20,561 nucleotides of DNA from an uncultured Oscillospiraceae bacterium (GTDB taxonomy: Bacteria; Bacillota; Clostridia; Oscillospirales; Oscillospiraceae): the NCBI GenBank assembly GCA_934593275.1, contig CAKTQE010000042.1:1-20561 (forward strand). The letters run 5' to 3'. Of this stretch, positions 1-7,662 are shown in pieces (within the stretch, counting starts at the first letter, position 1; the number at the start of each line of letters is the position of its first letter). Made by a program: the position numbers and the translations under genes. The notes beneath the pieces were generated by a model, which did no database searches, had not been told where the DNA came from, and saw nothing but the letters and a program-made list of their open reading frames with translations.

Positions 1-64
1 TTTGATTGTATTTATATTATAGCACATGAATTTAAAAAAGTAAAGTTTTTATGTTAACACTCTA
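1..64. repeat. Left arm of a 64-bp perfect inverted repeat
   Basis: Bases 1-64 are the exact reverse complement of bases 20491-20554. Identity stops at base 65 (G against C), and the flanks beyond it are unrelated apart from a few chance matches. The window starts inside this element, so its outer limit on this side is unseen. The arm is AT-rich, unlike the genes around it, and carries a promoter pointing out of the window. It may be the upstream region of a multi-copy gene or element at which the sequence was cut, or one arm of a genuine genomic inverted repeat. Confidence 0.95.
16..44 (-). promoter_or_regulatory. Sigma-A promoter facing out of the left edge
   Basis: On the minus strand there is TTTACT (44-39), a 17-nt spacer, then TATAAT (21-16). 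TGC precedes the -10, giving an extended -10 element. Transcription would leave the window leftward, so the gene served lies outside. It is the mirror copy of the promoter at 20511-20539. Confidence 0.8.
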
Positions 65-246
65 GTAGGGGCGGCAATCTGCCGCCCGCCACGTTGGATG
101 TATAACCTGCGGGGGTGAATGGTACCACCCGAAACATGGTACCCCCCCAATGTAGCGGCGGCCCCCCACCTGAGCAACGTTGGTCTCCCCAATAATTGTC
201 AATTGTCAATTCCGAAAATAACTGTCAACTACATCTCCCTAACAGC
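65..246. other. Non-coding stretch with small hairpins and a tandem 7-mer
   Basis: No credible gene is seen here. The stretch contains a perfect 8-bp hairpin with a 3-nt loop (69-87, GGGCGGCA/TGCCGCCC). A GC-rich fold-back follows, with G and C runs at 111-116 and 141-146 around two GGTACC sites. A short tandem repeat of AATTGTC lies at 194-211. The small open frame across 119-316 has no ribosome binding site and reads through the CBS gene terminator, so it is not called. Confidence 0.5.
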
Positions 247-277
247 AAAAACCACGCCCCGGTCTGAGGCGTGGTTT
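247..277 (-). terminator. Intrinsic terminator after the CBS-domain gene
   Basis: Read on the minus strand, a stem AACCACGCC/GGCGTGGTT is followed directly by TTTTT. It lies about 20 nt past the stop codon of the CBS-domain gene at 299-712. Confidence 0.85.
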
Positions 278-298
278 ATGTACTTCGAAGCCCTGCTT

Positions 299-712
299 CT
301 AATCCTCGGGGAATAGGGTCTGTTTGCAATACTGGATGATGGAGCGTCTGGTGACGATGCCGATAAAGGCTTCCTTGTCGTCCACCACGGGGACAAAATT
401 CTGGGTGGAAGCCCGGTCAATAAGGTCGTGCATGGAGGTGGTGACCCGGACGGGTACGTTGTCTTTTCGCCGTGAAATCTCACTGATGCGGTGGGCTTCC
501 GCTTGGCGCATGTCCATATCGCACAGGCACCGCAACGCCCACAGCAGGTCTCCCTCTGTAAGGGTTCCCCGATACTCCCCCTGTTTGTTGAGAATGGGAA
601 TGGACGAATATCCCGCCGCTTCCATTTTCTCTATGGCTTGTCGGATGGTGGCGTCATCATATAGGTATGCGCACATCGCCTTGGGCAGCAGAAAAAACAA
701 GATATTGTTCAT
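299..712 (-). CDS. Paired CBS-domain protein, DarB/CbpB-like
   Basis: A 137-residue cytoplasmic protein made of two CBS units, at about residues 10-60 and 75-135. The first contains GYSSIPILN followed by GTLTEGDLL. The second contains FVPVVDD followed by FIGIVTRRSI. CBS pairs form a Bateman module that usually binds adenine nucleotides. Small stand-alone ones in Firmicutes include the c-di-AMP receptors DarB (YkuL) and CbpB, whose C-terminal FxGIxTRR segment resembles this one. Ligand binding here is inference. The ATG at 712 follows AAGGAGAAGG at good spacing. The gene is monocistronic, between an extended -10 element near 760 and the terminator at 247-277. The function is regulatory rather than enzymatic. 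Confidence 0.85.
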   Translation of the reverse strand: MNNILFFLLPKAMCAYLYDDATIRQAIEKMEAAGYSSIPILNKQGEYRGTLTEGDLLWALRCLCDMDMRQAEAHRISEISRRKDNVPVRVTTSMHDLIDRASTQNFVPVVDDKEAFIGIVTRRSIIQYCKQTLFPED

Positions 713-759
713 GACCTTCTCCTTTTCCGCGGCAAGGGGTCTTTTCCTACCGCTACTAT

Positions 760-765
760 ATTATA
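760..765 (-). promoter_or_regulatory. Extended -10 element for the CBS-domain gene
   Basis: Minus-strand TGC-TATAAT (765-760) is a perfect extended -10 about 48 nt upstream of the CBS start. No good -35 hexamer is seen at 16-18 nt, so only the -10 is marked. Confidence 0.55.
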
Positions 766-872
766 GCACGGCAGGGCCAAAAAAGCATGAACAATTATTG
801 ACGAACCCAACATGAAATAACGAAATAATCAGTGCCGTTTTTATGGAATCTGCACAATAGCCCCAGGTTTAC

Positions 873-912
873 GCCCCCGCCGGTCATGTGATGGCCGGTG
901 GGGGCAGTTTTT
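873..912 (+). terminator. Strong intrinsic terminator with no gene before it
   Basis: A 15-bp stem with two G-U type pairs (GCCCCCGCCGGTCAT, then ATGGCCGGTGGGGGC, 873-905) is followed by AGTTTTT on the plus strand. On the minus strand no T-run follows, so it works only rightward. No plus-strand gene lies upstream in the window. It may end a short RNA starting around 800-850, or be an attenuator or leftover upstream of the 1097 gene. Confidence 0.75.
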
Positions 913-949
913 CATAATATAGGACAATTTCAGAGTAATTTTTGCGTTT

Positions 950-1024
950 CTACAACTCTACCCCCAGGAGAAAGGCCGCTCTCCCGGCAGGAGAGGGTAG
1001 AATTTCCTGTTGTAGGTACTTTTT
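950..1024 (+). promoter_or_regulatory. Large nested inverted repeat upstream of trhA
   Basis: Three nested arms pair: CTACAAC 950-956 with GTTGTAG 1009-1015, TCTACC 957-962 with GGTAGA 996-1001, and CTCTCC 979-984 with GGAGAG 990-995. A T-run (1020-1025) follows four bases after the outer arm. It could act as RNA (leader or terminator-like structure) or as a DNA operator just upstream of the trhA -10 at 1040. It does not match a riboswitch class I recognise. Confidence 0.45.
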
Positions 1025-1039
1025 TCCCGGAGACGGTGC

Positions 1040-1045
1040 TATACT
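1040..1045 (+). promoter_or_regulatory. Extended -10 element for trhA
   Basis: TGC-TATACT (1037-1045) is an extended -10 about 51 nt before the trhA start. The -35 at 17-nt spacing (TACTTT, 1017-1022) is poor, which is common where TGn is present. The preceding inverted repeat overlaps the -35 region, so control at this point is plausible. Confidence 0.5.
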
Positions 1046-1096
1046 GGTAGAAAAGAAGAAAGGACGGAAGCCCCGGCTTCCCAAGGGAATAAAGCG

Positions 1097-1768
1097 ATGA
1101 AACGAACAAAGCTTGCTGACCGCGCCCTCCCCAATTACTCTGTGGGCGAGGAAATTATGAATACAGTCACACATATTATCGGCGGTGCCATGGGCGTGTC
1201 GGCCCTGAGCCTGTGTGTGGCTTTCTCGGCCCTCCACCGGAATATATACGGCATTGTCTGCTCCGCCATTTACGGCTTCTGCATGGTGGCACTCTACAGC
1301 GTGTCCAGCGTGTACCATGGGCTAAAGCCCGGCATGGGGAAAAAGGTCATGCAGGTCATTGACCACTGCACCATTTACTTCCTCATCTGCGGAACCTATA
1401 CCGTCATTGCCCTGTCAGCCATTCGCCCCGTCTACCCCAAACTTGGCTGGTGGCTCTTTGGCTTTGAGTGGGCCATGGCACTGATTGCCACCATCCTGAC
1501 GGCCATCGATCTGCGGGCCTACCGGGTGTTTTCCATGATCTGCTACATCGGCATGGGCTGGGCCATTATCCCTTTTGCCAAGGTGGTGTGGCAGGTGCTT
1601 AGTCCCGCGGGCTTCTGGCTGCTGCTCTCCGGCGGCATTGCCTACACCATCGGGGCGGTACTCTACGGCATTGGCAGCAAGAAAAAATGGATGCACTCTG
1701 TATTCCACATTTTTGTAGACCTGGGAAGCCTTTTGCACTTTTTGTGCGTGGTACTCTTTGCCGTGTAA
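1097..1768 (+). CDS. trhA: Hemolysin III / TrhA family membrane protein
   Basis: A 223-residue seven-helix membrane protein of the HlyIII/PAQR family. The family signatures are in order: EEIMNTVTHIIGG at the N-terminus, SSVYHGL around residue 71, DHCTIYFLICGTYT around residue 89, and HSVFHIFVDLGSLLHF near the C-terminus. The conserved Ser, Asp and three His residues of these motifs form the metal (zinc) site of PAQR proteins. Despite the family name, bacterial members are not proven toxins; TrhA has been linked to membrane-energetics and lipid homeostasis, and the role here is unknown. The start at 1097 follows AAGGGA; an internal ATG at 1157 would cut off the conserved EEI segment. It is a single gene between the structured 5' region and a bidirectional terminator. 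Confidence 0.93.
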   Translation: MKRTKLADRALPNYSVGEEIMNTVTHIIGGAMGVSALSLCVAFSALHRNIYGIVCSAIYGFCMVALYSVSSVYHGLKPGMGKKVMQVIDHCTIYFLICGTYTVIALSAIRPVYPKLGWWLFGFEWAMALIATILTAIDLRAYRVFSMICYIGMGWAIIPFAKVVWQVLSPAGFWLLLSGGIAYTIGAVLYGIGSKKKWMHSVFHIFVDLGSLLHFLCVVLFAV

Positions 1769-1771
1769 AAG

Positions 1772-1821
1772 AAAAAACAGCTGTCATCGGGTATGAGGCC
1801 CGGTGACAGCTGTTTCTTTTT
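1772..1821. terminator. Bidirectional terminator between trhA and the DUF624 gene
   Basis: The stem AAACAGCTGTCA plus GGG (1775-1791) pairs with CCGGTGACAGCTGTTT (ending 1815). T-rich sequence follows on the plus strand (1813-1820), and six A at 1772-1777 give a T-run on the minus strand. It ends trhA rightward and the DUF624 gene leftward. Confidence 0.9.
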
Positions 1822-2449
1822 ACGCTTCCTTTTCAAAATAGGGGGCGAAGACCTTTTTCAAAAGCAGGCAGTTGATGTAAGCTGCCCCGGCAAACCAAAG
1901 ACTGAACCACAGGATCCCCAGGCCCAGAAACGCCTGGGGCATTATGAGAAGCATGGCCCAGGGGAAGAGATTCAGCGCCGCCATGATAAGGGACCTGGGA
2001 AGATACCCCAGCCCCAGCAGCAGCCCGTTTTTAAGGGTGGTCAGGCTGTCATTCTGGAACTGGCTGAGCAGGGGGAACACGTAGCCAAAGGCCACCAGGG
2101 ACACAACGAACAGTACCCCAAAGAGTACCGACAGATACCCCAATGCCCCGGGCTGGTTTCTCAGCAGCACCACGCAGGCAAAATTCCCTCCGCAGAAAGC
2201 CAGACACAGCAGCCACAGCACCGTCCCCTGAGCAAAGTTCCGCCGGAAAGCGCGGAAGTAGGCGGCAAAGAGCTTTCCCTCCCGGTCCTGGGACATGGGA
2301 TAGCACACGGCGTACAGGGCCGTTACCGCCGCCCCCACGGTAAACAAGGGGAGACAAGTCAATAAAAACACCACATTGAGCATCACCAGGTCTGCCAGAC
2401 GACCAAGGCCCTGGCTCAAAGGGGCATCGGGAGAAAACCATTTATCCAT
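1820..2449 (-). CDS. DUF624 / YesL-like membrane protein
   Basis: A 209-residue integral membrane protein with four to five hydrophobic segments. The first is the LADLVMLNVVFLLTCLPLFT-like helix with a CLPLFTVGAA turn at about residues 31-41, typical of DUF624 (YesL) proteins. The segment YAVCYPMSQDREG followed by FFRAFRRNF-type sequence (residues 46-72) also fits the family. The function of the family is not established; Bacillus YesL sits with carbohydrate uptake and breakdown genes. It starts 12 nt after the stop of the phosphohexomutase gene and most likely shares its mRNA, consistent with a loose link to sugar metabolism. The start ATG at 2449 is preceded by a GGGGCAGGGC-type purine-rich site rather than a clean AGGAGG. 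Confidence 0.85.
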   Translation of the reverse strand: MDKWFSPDAPLSQGLGRLADLVMLNVVFLLTCLPLFTVGAAVTALYAVCYPMSQDREGKLFAAYFRAFRRNFAQGTVLWLLCLAFCGGNFACVVLLRNQPGALGYLSVLFGVLFVVSLVAFGYVFPLLSQFQNDSLTTLKNGLLLGLGYLPRSLIMAALNLFPWAMLLIMPQAFLGLGILWFSLWFAGAAYINCLLLKKVFAPYFEKEA

Positions 2450-2461
2450 TGCCCTGCCCCT

Positions 2462-3874
2462 TTACAAATCCAGTGCTTTTTTCCAGGTGTGCAGATATTC
2501 CAGAGCCTGACCCCTGCTTCCGGCCTCGGCAGCCATCCGCAGCAGCGGTTCCGTGCCGGAGAACCGGCAGATGACCCAGCTGCCATCGGCAAAATAGACC
2601 TTGCAGCCGTCCTCCCGGCTGATGTGGTCCACAGGTTTTCCAAAGTCCGGCACTTCCAAATCCTCAAACAGCAGCTTTTGCAGTTCCTGCTTCCGGGCGG
2701 GCTTCATGGTAAAGGCCCCGTCCTCATAGTAGAACTGTCCGTACCGGTCCGTGATCTCCCGGTAGAGTTCCGAGACGCTTTTCCCTGTTATCGCCAACAT
2801 CTCCACCAGCAGTGCCGCGGCGTAAATGCCGTCCTTTCCCGCAATATGGCCCCGGACCGCCAGACCGCCGGAGGACTCGCCGCCGATAATGGCATCGGTC
2901 TGGGCCATTTTGGCAGAGATATGCTTAAATCCCACCGGCACCTCATAACACTCCTGGCCAAAGTCCGCCGCCACCCGGTCCAACAAATGGGTGGTGGAAT
3001 TGTTGCGGACACAGGGTCCGGTCCAGCCCCGGTATTTCACCAGATAGTAGTACAGCAGCACCAGCAAGGTATTGGGGTGGAGGAAGTTGCCCAGCTCGTC
3101 AATGACTCCCAGCCGGTCCGCGTCCCCATCGGTGGCAAGGCCCAGACTGCACCGGTTTTCAATCACATAGTTACTCAGCAGCCGCAAAGCCTCGGCACTG
3201 GGGGCGGGCATCCGGCCTCCAAAGAGGGTATCGTGCTGCTCGTGAATCACGTCTACGTCACACCGGCAGGTGAGCAAAATGGTCCGCAGACTGCTCTGGC
3301 TCACACCGTACATGGGGTCAATGGCAATGCGCAGCCGGGCCTCTTTGATTTTTTTCACATCCAGCACCTTTAAAATGCTGTCAATGTATTCATTAAAGGG
3401 GTAGATTTCCTGAACAAGCCCCTGTTCCAGGGCCACATCATAGTCCACAGAGGGAATGGGCGTTCCCTCAATTTTTCGGATTTGCTCCTCGATTTTCCCG
3501 GTGACAATCTGGTCTGCGTCCCGGCCCCCGGCGGTAAAGACCTTGATGCCATTGTAGATGGCCGGGTTGTGACTGGCCGTCACCGCCATGCCGTAGTGGA
3601 GGCCCAACTGCTTCACCGTAAACATGATCAGGGGTGTGGGCGCAGAGCGGTTTACCACCATGGTTTTGTGGCCATAGCCTGCCAGCACCTCTGCCAGCCA
3701 ATGGCAGGACTCTTTGGAAAGGAATCGCCGGTCATAGCCCACGCAGACAGGGCATTCCTCCAGGCCCTCCTCTTTCATCAGACCGCAAAGGCCCGCCGCC
3801 ACCAGGCGAATATTTTCCTTGGTAAATCCATCGGCAATGATGGCCCGCCATCCGCCGGTTCCAAACTGGATCAT
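2462..3874 (-). CDS. Phosphoglucomutase/phosphomannomutase family protein
   Basis: A 470-residue alpha-D-phosphohexomutase, normal length for the family. It interconverts hexose 1-phosphate and 6-phosphate in the cytoplasm. All four active-site loops are visible: TASHNP with the phosphoserine at S101, the metal-binding DGDADR at 249-254, the sugar-binding GGESSGG at 331-337, and the phosphate-binding RFSGTEPLLR at 437-446. The N-terminal FGTGGWRAI (4-12) is typical of the short bacterial PGM/PMM subgroup. Whether glucose, mannose or glucosamine phosphate is preferred cannot be told from sequence. The ATG at 3874 lies downstream of a GGAAAGGATG-type site and of the promoter at 3923-3951. The DUF624 gene follows after 12 nt in the same unit. 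Confidence 0.93.
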   Translation of the reverse strand: MIQFGTGGWRAIIADGFTKENIRLVAAGLCGLMKEEGLEECPVCVGYDRRFLSKESCHWLAEVLAGYGHKTMVVNRSAPTPLIMFTVKQLGLHYGMAVTASHNPAIYNGIKVFTAGGRDADQIVTGKIEEQIRKIEGTPIPSVDYDVALEQGLVQEIYPFNEYIDSILKVLDVKKIKEARLRIAIDPMYGVSQSSLRTILLTCRCDVDVIHEQHDTLFGGRMPAPSAEALRLLSNYVIENRCSLGLATDGDADRLGVIDELGNFLHPNTLLVLLYYYLVKYRGWTGPCVRNNSTTHLLDRVAADFGQECYEVPVGFKHISAKMAQTDAIIGGESSGGLAVRGHIAGKDGIYAAALLVEMLAITGKSVSELYREITDRYGQFYYEDGAFTMKPARKQELQKLLFEDLEVPDFGKPVDHISREDGCKVYFADGSWVICRFSGTEPLLRMAAEAGSRGQALEYLHTWKKALDL

Positions 3875-3922
3875 GTTACCGCCCCATCCTTTCCTGCTCC
3901 TACCGGAGGTCGTATTGTGTTT

Positions 3923-3951
3923 ATTTTAGCACCTTCCCATAAGAAACTCAA
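3923..3951 (-). promoter_or_regulatory. Promoter of the phosphohexomutase-DUF624 unit
   Basis: On the minus strand: TTGAGT (3951-3946), 17-nt spacer, TAAAAT (3928-3923), with TGC just before the -10. It lies about 50 nt before the start codon at 3874. Confidence 0.75.
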
Positions 3952-3982
3952 GCATTTTTGACGGTTCTCGCCCCTCCCGGTC

Positions 3983-4019
3983 AAAAAAATCAGGCCCACG
4001 CAAAACCGCGCGGGTCTGA
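3983..4019 (-). terminator. Terminator of the phosphoribosyltransferase gene
   Basis: On the minus strand a 12-bp stem (TCAGACCCGCGC with GCGTGGGCCTGA, 4019-3990) is followed by seven T (3989-3983). It starts about 10 nt past the stop codon at 4030. Confidence 0.9.
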
Positions 4020-4029
4020 AAAATCGGGT

Positions 4030-4584
4030 TTATGCCTTGGGGGTACCGTCAGCGTTAAACAGGGGCAGGGGCTCCAGATACAGAATATCCTCCCGGTCCT
4101 TGGCTTCACCCTCGGCCAGAATGGCCATACGGCCACAGATGATGCCGCCGGCCTTCTCAACCAGGGCTTCCAGGGCGGTCAGGCTCTCGCCGGTGGAAAT
4201 CACATCGTCCAGCAGAAGAATCCGCTTGCCTTTCATCAGCTTGGCATCGTTGCCGTCCAAATACAGGTGCTGCTCCCGGTCGGTGGTGATGGAACGGACC
4301 GCCACGCCGAAAGTATCCCGCATGTAGAGCTTGGAACCCTTTCGGGCCACAAAATACTTGTCGTCACCGGCCTGACGGGCCATTTCGTGGGCCAGAGGAA
4401 TACCCTTGGCCTCAGCAGTGATCAGGTAGTCATACTCCGGGGCCTTTTTAAGCAGCTCCCGGGCGCAGGCCACCGTCAGCTCCTGGTCACCGAAAATGAC
4501 GAAACCGGCAATGGAAAGGTTCTCGTTGACAGGGCAAATGGGCAGGTCCCGCTCAAGGCCTGCTACAGTCATATGATAAACCAT
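4030..4584 (-). CDS. Adenine phosphoribosyltransferase-like PRTase
   Basis: A 184-residue type I phosphoribosyltransferase. The PRPP-binding loop is clear: LLLDDVISTGES at residues 123-134. An earlier loop TAEAKGIPLA (57-66) matches the pyrophosphate-binding region of the Apt/Xpt group, so the likely reaction is purine base plus PRPP to nucleoside monophosphate. It could instead be a xanthine enzyme or a regulatory PRTase. I chose the ATG at 4584 because GAGGAG (4599-4594) is 9 nt upstream; an in-frame TTG two codons earlier would leave only 3 nt. It is monocistronic with its own consensus promoter and terminator. The binding domain for the base cannot be assigned from sequence alone. Confidence 0.82.
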   Translation of the reverse strand: MVYHMTVAGLERDLPICPVNENLSIAGFVIFGDQELTVACARELLKKAPEYDYLITAEAKGIPLAHEMARQAGDDKYFVARKGSKLYMRDTFGVAVRSITTDREQHLYLDGNDAKLMKGKRILLLDDVISTGESLTALEALVEKAGGIICGRMAILAEGEAKDREDILYLEPLPLFNADGTPKA

Positions 4585-4622
4585 GGACAAACGCTCCTCG
4601 TCTATGTAATAAATGTATGCTT

Positions 4623-4651
4623 ATTATACTCTCTTCCCCCGGAAAGGTCAA
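4623..4651 (-). promoter_or_regulatory. Promoter of the phosphoribosyltransferase gene
   Basis: Minus strand TTGACC (4651-4646), 17-nt spacer, TATAAT (4628-4623). The -10 ends about 38 nt before the chosen start codon. No PurR box or purine riboswitch was recognised in the short leader. Confidence 0.88.
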
Positions 4652-4666
4652 GGAAAGCTTTTCATC

Positions 4667-4700
4667 AAAAACGGCCCCGTGTACAAACGGAGCCGTTTTT
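4667..4700 (-). terminator. Terminator at the end of the B12-controlled ABC operon
   Basis: The stem AAAAACGGC..CCGT pairs with ACGGAGCCGTTTTT with one mismatch and a 6-nt loop. T-rich ends are present on both strands. It lies 12 nt past the stop of the ATPase gene at 4712. Confidence 0.85.
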
Positions 4701-4711
4701 CTCTCTTGTAT

Positions 4712-5485
4712 TTACCTGGGGACATACTCTAAGGTATCAAAACAGGGGTCATACTTCCCCGGCTCCATGTGGTAGAGCTTGGCAATGTAGTCATTGGAGA
4801 AAATCTCCTCAGGAGGTCCCATACGGTCAATGCGGTCCCCGGCCACGCAGACCACCGTGTCCGAGACCCGCTGGGCCAGGTCCAGCTCATGGAGGGACAC
4901 CAGCACCGCCAGATTCTTTTCCCGGACCATGGTTTTGAGGATGGTCAAAAGTTCCAGCTTGTAGCGAATGTCCAAATAGCTTGTGGGTTCATCCAGCACG
5001 ATGAGCTCCGGGGTCTGGCACAACGCCCGGGCCAGGAGTATCCGCTGCCGCTGGCCGTCACTGATGGCATCAAAGGGGCGGTCCGCCATATCCAGGCCAT
5101 GAACCAGTTTCAGGGACTCCTCCACAATGCGCTTGTCTTCCTTTCCCAGAAGCCCCAAGGCCCCGGTGTAGGGGTAGCGGCCGGTGCTGACCACATCGTA
5201 GCAAGTCATCAGCTCCGGGTGGATGCGCTCGGTCATCAGAATGGCCATGCGCTTGGCAATGTCTTTTTGGCTGCATCGCTCCATGGGGGTATTGTCCAGC
5301 AGCACCGTACCGGAGACCTTGGACAACTGGCCCACGATGGTTTTGAGAATGGTAGACTTGCCGGAGCCGTTGGGACCGATGAGGGTCACGATTTTTCCCC
5401 GCTGAACCTGGAGGCACACATCCCGGATGAGCGGCTTTCCGTCATAGCCTACGGAAAGCTTTTCCGTTTCCAAAAATCCGCTCAT
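4712..5485 (-). CDS. Iron-chelate/cobalamin-type ABC transporter ATPase
   Basis: A 257-residue cytoplasmic ATPase of the FecE/BtuD/FhuC type that powers import through the FecCD permease encoded just upstream. Walker A is GPNGSGKST (37-45), Walker B is LIVLDEPTSYLD (161-172), and the switch His is H199 in SLHELD. The signature is ISDGQ (141-145) rather than LSGGQ. The Q-loop region reads AILMTERIHPELMT (81-94), without the usual glutamine. Both variants occur in siderophore/haem-type ATPases of anaerobes and do not suggest a dead enzyme. The start overlaps the permease stop by 4 nt (ATGA), so the two are translationally coupled. It is the last gene of the riboswitch-controlled unit. Substrate (corrinoid, haem-like ring or siderophore) cannot be read from it. 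Confidence 0.92.
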   Translation of the reverse strand: MSGFLETEKLSVGYDGKPLIRDVCLQVQRGKIVTLIGPNGSGKSTILKTIVGQLSKVSGTVLLDNTPMERCSQKDIAKRMAILMTERIHPELMTCYDVVSTGRYPYTGALGLLGKEDKRIVEESLKLVHGLDMADRPFDAISDGQRQRILLARALCQTPELIVLDEPTSYLDIRYKLELLTILKTMVREKNLAVLVSLHELDLAQRVSDTVVCVAGDRIDRMGPPEEIFSNDYIAKLYHMEPGKYDPCFDTLEYVPR

Positions 5486-6501
5486 TCCCTCGCCGCCTTT
5501 CCATGGAGCATCATATAAATCACAATGGGCGCACCAAACACCGCCGTCACCGAGCTGATGCTGACCTCCGTAGGGGCAAAGGCCGTCCGGGCAATCAGGT
5601 CACACATCAGGCAGAACGCACCGCCCCCTAAGAAACAGGCGGGGATCATCAGCATCGGCTCTGCCGTGCCAAAGAGCCGCTTCATCAGGTGTGGCACCGC
5701 AATGCCCACAAAGGAAATGGGGCCTGCAAAGGCCGTGACACAGGCAGAAAGCACGCTGGACAGCAGGATCAGTGCCGCCCGAAAGGCTTTCAGGTGAACA
5801 CCCATATTCTGGGCGTAGACCTCCCCCAGCTGGTAGGCCCGGATGGGCTTGCTCAGCAGGAACGACAGGGCCACCGCCACACCGCAGACCAGCACCATGG
5901 CCCGGACATCCGTCCAGGTCCTGCCGGAAAAGGAGCCAACGGACCAGTTGTGAAGGTTCACAATATTGGAGTCATCCGCAAAGGTCACCAGGAAATCCGT
6001 CAGTGCCGAGCAGATATAGCCGATCATCACGCCGCAGACCACCAAAAGGCTCATCTGCTTGACCTTCTGAGAAATCAACAGCACAAAGCCCATGGAAATC
6101 ATGGCACCAAAAAAGGCGGAGAAAATCAGGCTGGCAGAGCTGGAAACCGCCCCACGGCTCAGCAGGAAAATCATGGTGATGGAAACCGTCAGCTTGGCAC
6201 CGGAGGAAATACCCAGCACAAAAGGACCGGCAATGGGATTATGGAAAAAGGTTTGCAGCAGATAGCCGGAGACCGACAGTGCGCCCCCCAGAATCAGGGC
6301 AGACAGAAGTCTTGGCAGCCGAATGGAGCAGATAATATTCCACTTGGTCTCATCCTCCCCTCGGCCCAGGAGAATTTTCCAGACCTCATCGGGAGAAATG
6401 GCCACAGAGCCTGCGTTCAGGTTCCACAGCAGAAACACCGCCACCAGCCCCAGCAGCAGACAAAAGTCCAGGCAAAACCTTGATCTTCCTTTCTTGGTCA
6501 T
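5482..6501 (-). CDS. FecCD-family ABC transporter permease
   Basis: A 339-residue polytopic membrane protein of the BtuC/FecCD family, usual length, with about nine to ten helices. Recognisable landmarks are RLPRLLSALILGGALSVSG (about residues 44-62), the NPIAGPFVLGISSGA motif (72-86), FAGPISFVGIAVPHLMKR (about 263-280), and the C-terminal PTEVSISSVTAVFGAPIVIYMML. In the related BtuC2D2 structure two copies form the pore. The gene follows the binding-protein gene after 12 nt and overlaps the ATPase start by 4 nt. It would import an intact metal chelate or tetrapyrrole such as a corrinoid, haem or siderophore. B12-riboswitch control of the operon favours a corrinoid or a cobalt-linked substrate. 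Confidence 0.93.
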   Translation of the reverse strand: MTKKGRSRFCLDFCLLLGLVAVFLLWNLNAGSVAISPDEVWKILLGRGEDETKWNIICSIRLPRLLSALILGGALSVSGYLLQTFFHNPIAGPFVLGISSGAKLTVSITMIFLLSRGAVSSSASLIFSAFFGAMISMGFVLLISQKVKQMSLLVVCGVMIGYICSALTDFLVTFADDSNIVNLHNWSVGSFSGRTWTDVRAMVLVCGVAVALSFLLSKPIRAYQLGEVYAQNMGVHLKAFRAALILLSSVLSACVTAFAGPISFVGIAVPHLMKRLFGTAEPMLMIPACFLGGGAFCLMCDLIARTAFAPTEVSISSVTAVFGAPIVIYMMLHGKAARE

Positions 6502-6513
6502 GGTGCGCCTCCT

Positions 6514-7662
6514 TTAGTGCAGCTGTTTTAAGAAATACAGCGTCCGGTCCGCACCGGATGCCACGGTATTCACGTCCAGAATAAAGTCCCCCAGGGCCAG
6601 AGACTCCTGGTAGAAGTTTTTGGAGATGCAGTAAACCTGGCCATCTTTTACGGCCTTGAAGTTTTCAAGCAGCGGGGCCTTGGCAAGGAGTGCCGCCATG
6701 GAATCCAGTTCTCCGTCTACGGTGCTGTTGTAAATCAGAATATCCGCATTCACGGCCCCATTGTAAAAGGCCTCCATCTGAATGGTCTGGGAGGACGTGG
6801 CCCCGGTGTCCTCTTCTTCGGTAAAGAGGACGCTGTCACAGCCCGCCAGGGCAATGGATTTTGTAATATAGTCCGTCCCCTTGCGCACATTCACAGCCCC
6901 GGAGGCGGTGATATAGAAAAACGCCACGGTCTTCCCCGTGTCCGCTTCATTGAGGATGGGGTCAAGGCTTGTAAGAAGCCCCTCATAATAGTCCCGGGCC
7001 TCCTGCTGCCGGTTCAGCAACGCACCGTAGAACTTGATCCACTCCATCCGGCCCAGAGGGTGGGACTCGTAACTGGAACGGTCCACCAGCACGGGAATGC
7101 CCAGATGCTGAATTTGCTCCAACACGTCCGGGGTGTGGTAAATCATGGCGTTTTCCACAGCCAGGTCACAGTTGGATGCCAGAATGGTTTCGTAGTCCGG
7201 GGTGGAGTACTTTCCGGCGTAGAGAATTTTCCCCTCCTCCATGGCCTGTCTGGCCTGGGGGAGATACCAGGAGGTTTCTTTCTGGCTGCTGAGCTTTACC
7301 GCATCCAGGGCATCCAGCTTGCAGAAATAATCCATGGAGGCACTGGCCACCATATAGATGTTTTGCAGCGGCTGCCGCAGTACCGTCACGTCCTGGGGGA
7401 CGCCCTCCGGAAGCGCGCTGCCCTCCGGCACCACCAGGAAGGTCTGGTCGGTGCCTACAGTAAGCTTTTGATAGCCCTGGTCCTGGGCCAGGGTGAATTC
7501 CTGGGCATAGGAAAGAGGCTCCTGCTGAAAGTCCAGGTCGGACCAGCAGAGGGCCTGGGCGGCGGTGGTCTCCGTCTGGGACTCCTCTATTGGAGTCTGG
7601 GCGGCACAGCCCCCCAGAAACAGGGCCAGTGCCGCCAGAATCAAAATCAGTCTTTTTTTCAT
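6514..7662 (-). CDS. ABC transporter substrate-binding lipoprotein (FecB/BtuF type)
   Basis: A 382-residue binding protein of the class III (helical backbone) family. The signal peptide ends in the lipobox LGGC with the lipidated Cys19. A Glu/Thr/Gln-rich linker follows, then two lobes. The first lobe includes the VASASMDYFCKLDAL and YETILASNCDLAVEN segments; the second includes LGIPVLVDRSSYESHPLGRMEWIKFYGALLN. It is anchored on the outside of the membrane and delivers substrate to the adjacent FecCD permease. The ATG overlaps the stop of the upstream lipoprotein gene (ATGA), implying coupled translation. The repeated VENAMIY, ESHPLGRMEW and interlobe helix features are typical of iron-chelate/corrinoid proteins; specificity is unknown. 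Confidence 0.9.
   Translation of the reverse strand: MKKRLILILAALALFLGGCAAQTPIEESQTETTAAQALCWSDLDFQQEPLSYAQEFTLAQDQGYQKLTVGTDQTFLVVPEGSALPEGVPQDVTVLRQPLQNIYMVASASMDYFCKLDALDAVKLSSQKETSWYLPQARQAMEEGKILYAGKYSTPDYETILASNCDLAVENAMIYHTPDVLEQIQHLGIPVLVDRSSYESHPLGRMEWIKFYGALLNRQQEARDYYEGLLTSLDPILNEADTGKTVAFFYITASGAVNVRKGTDYITKSIALAGCDSVLFTEEEDTGATSSQTIQMEAFYNGAVNADILIYNSTVDGELDSMAALLAKAPLLENFKAVKDGQVYCISKNFYQESLALGDFILDVNTVASGADRTLYFLKQLH

Noticed and set aside
1097..1768. A haemolytic toxin
   Set aside because: The hemolysin III name is historical. The sequence is a PAQR-type membrane protein, and toxin function is not supported.
3958..4938. 326-codon plus-strand frame opposite the phosphoribosyltransferase and ATPase genes
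   Set aside because: It reads through two terminators and a consensus promoter on the opposite strand and has no family signature.
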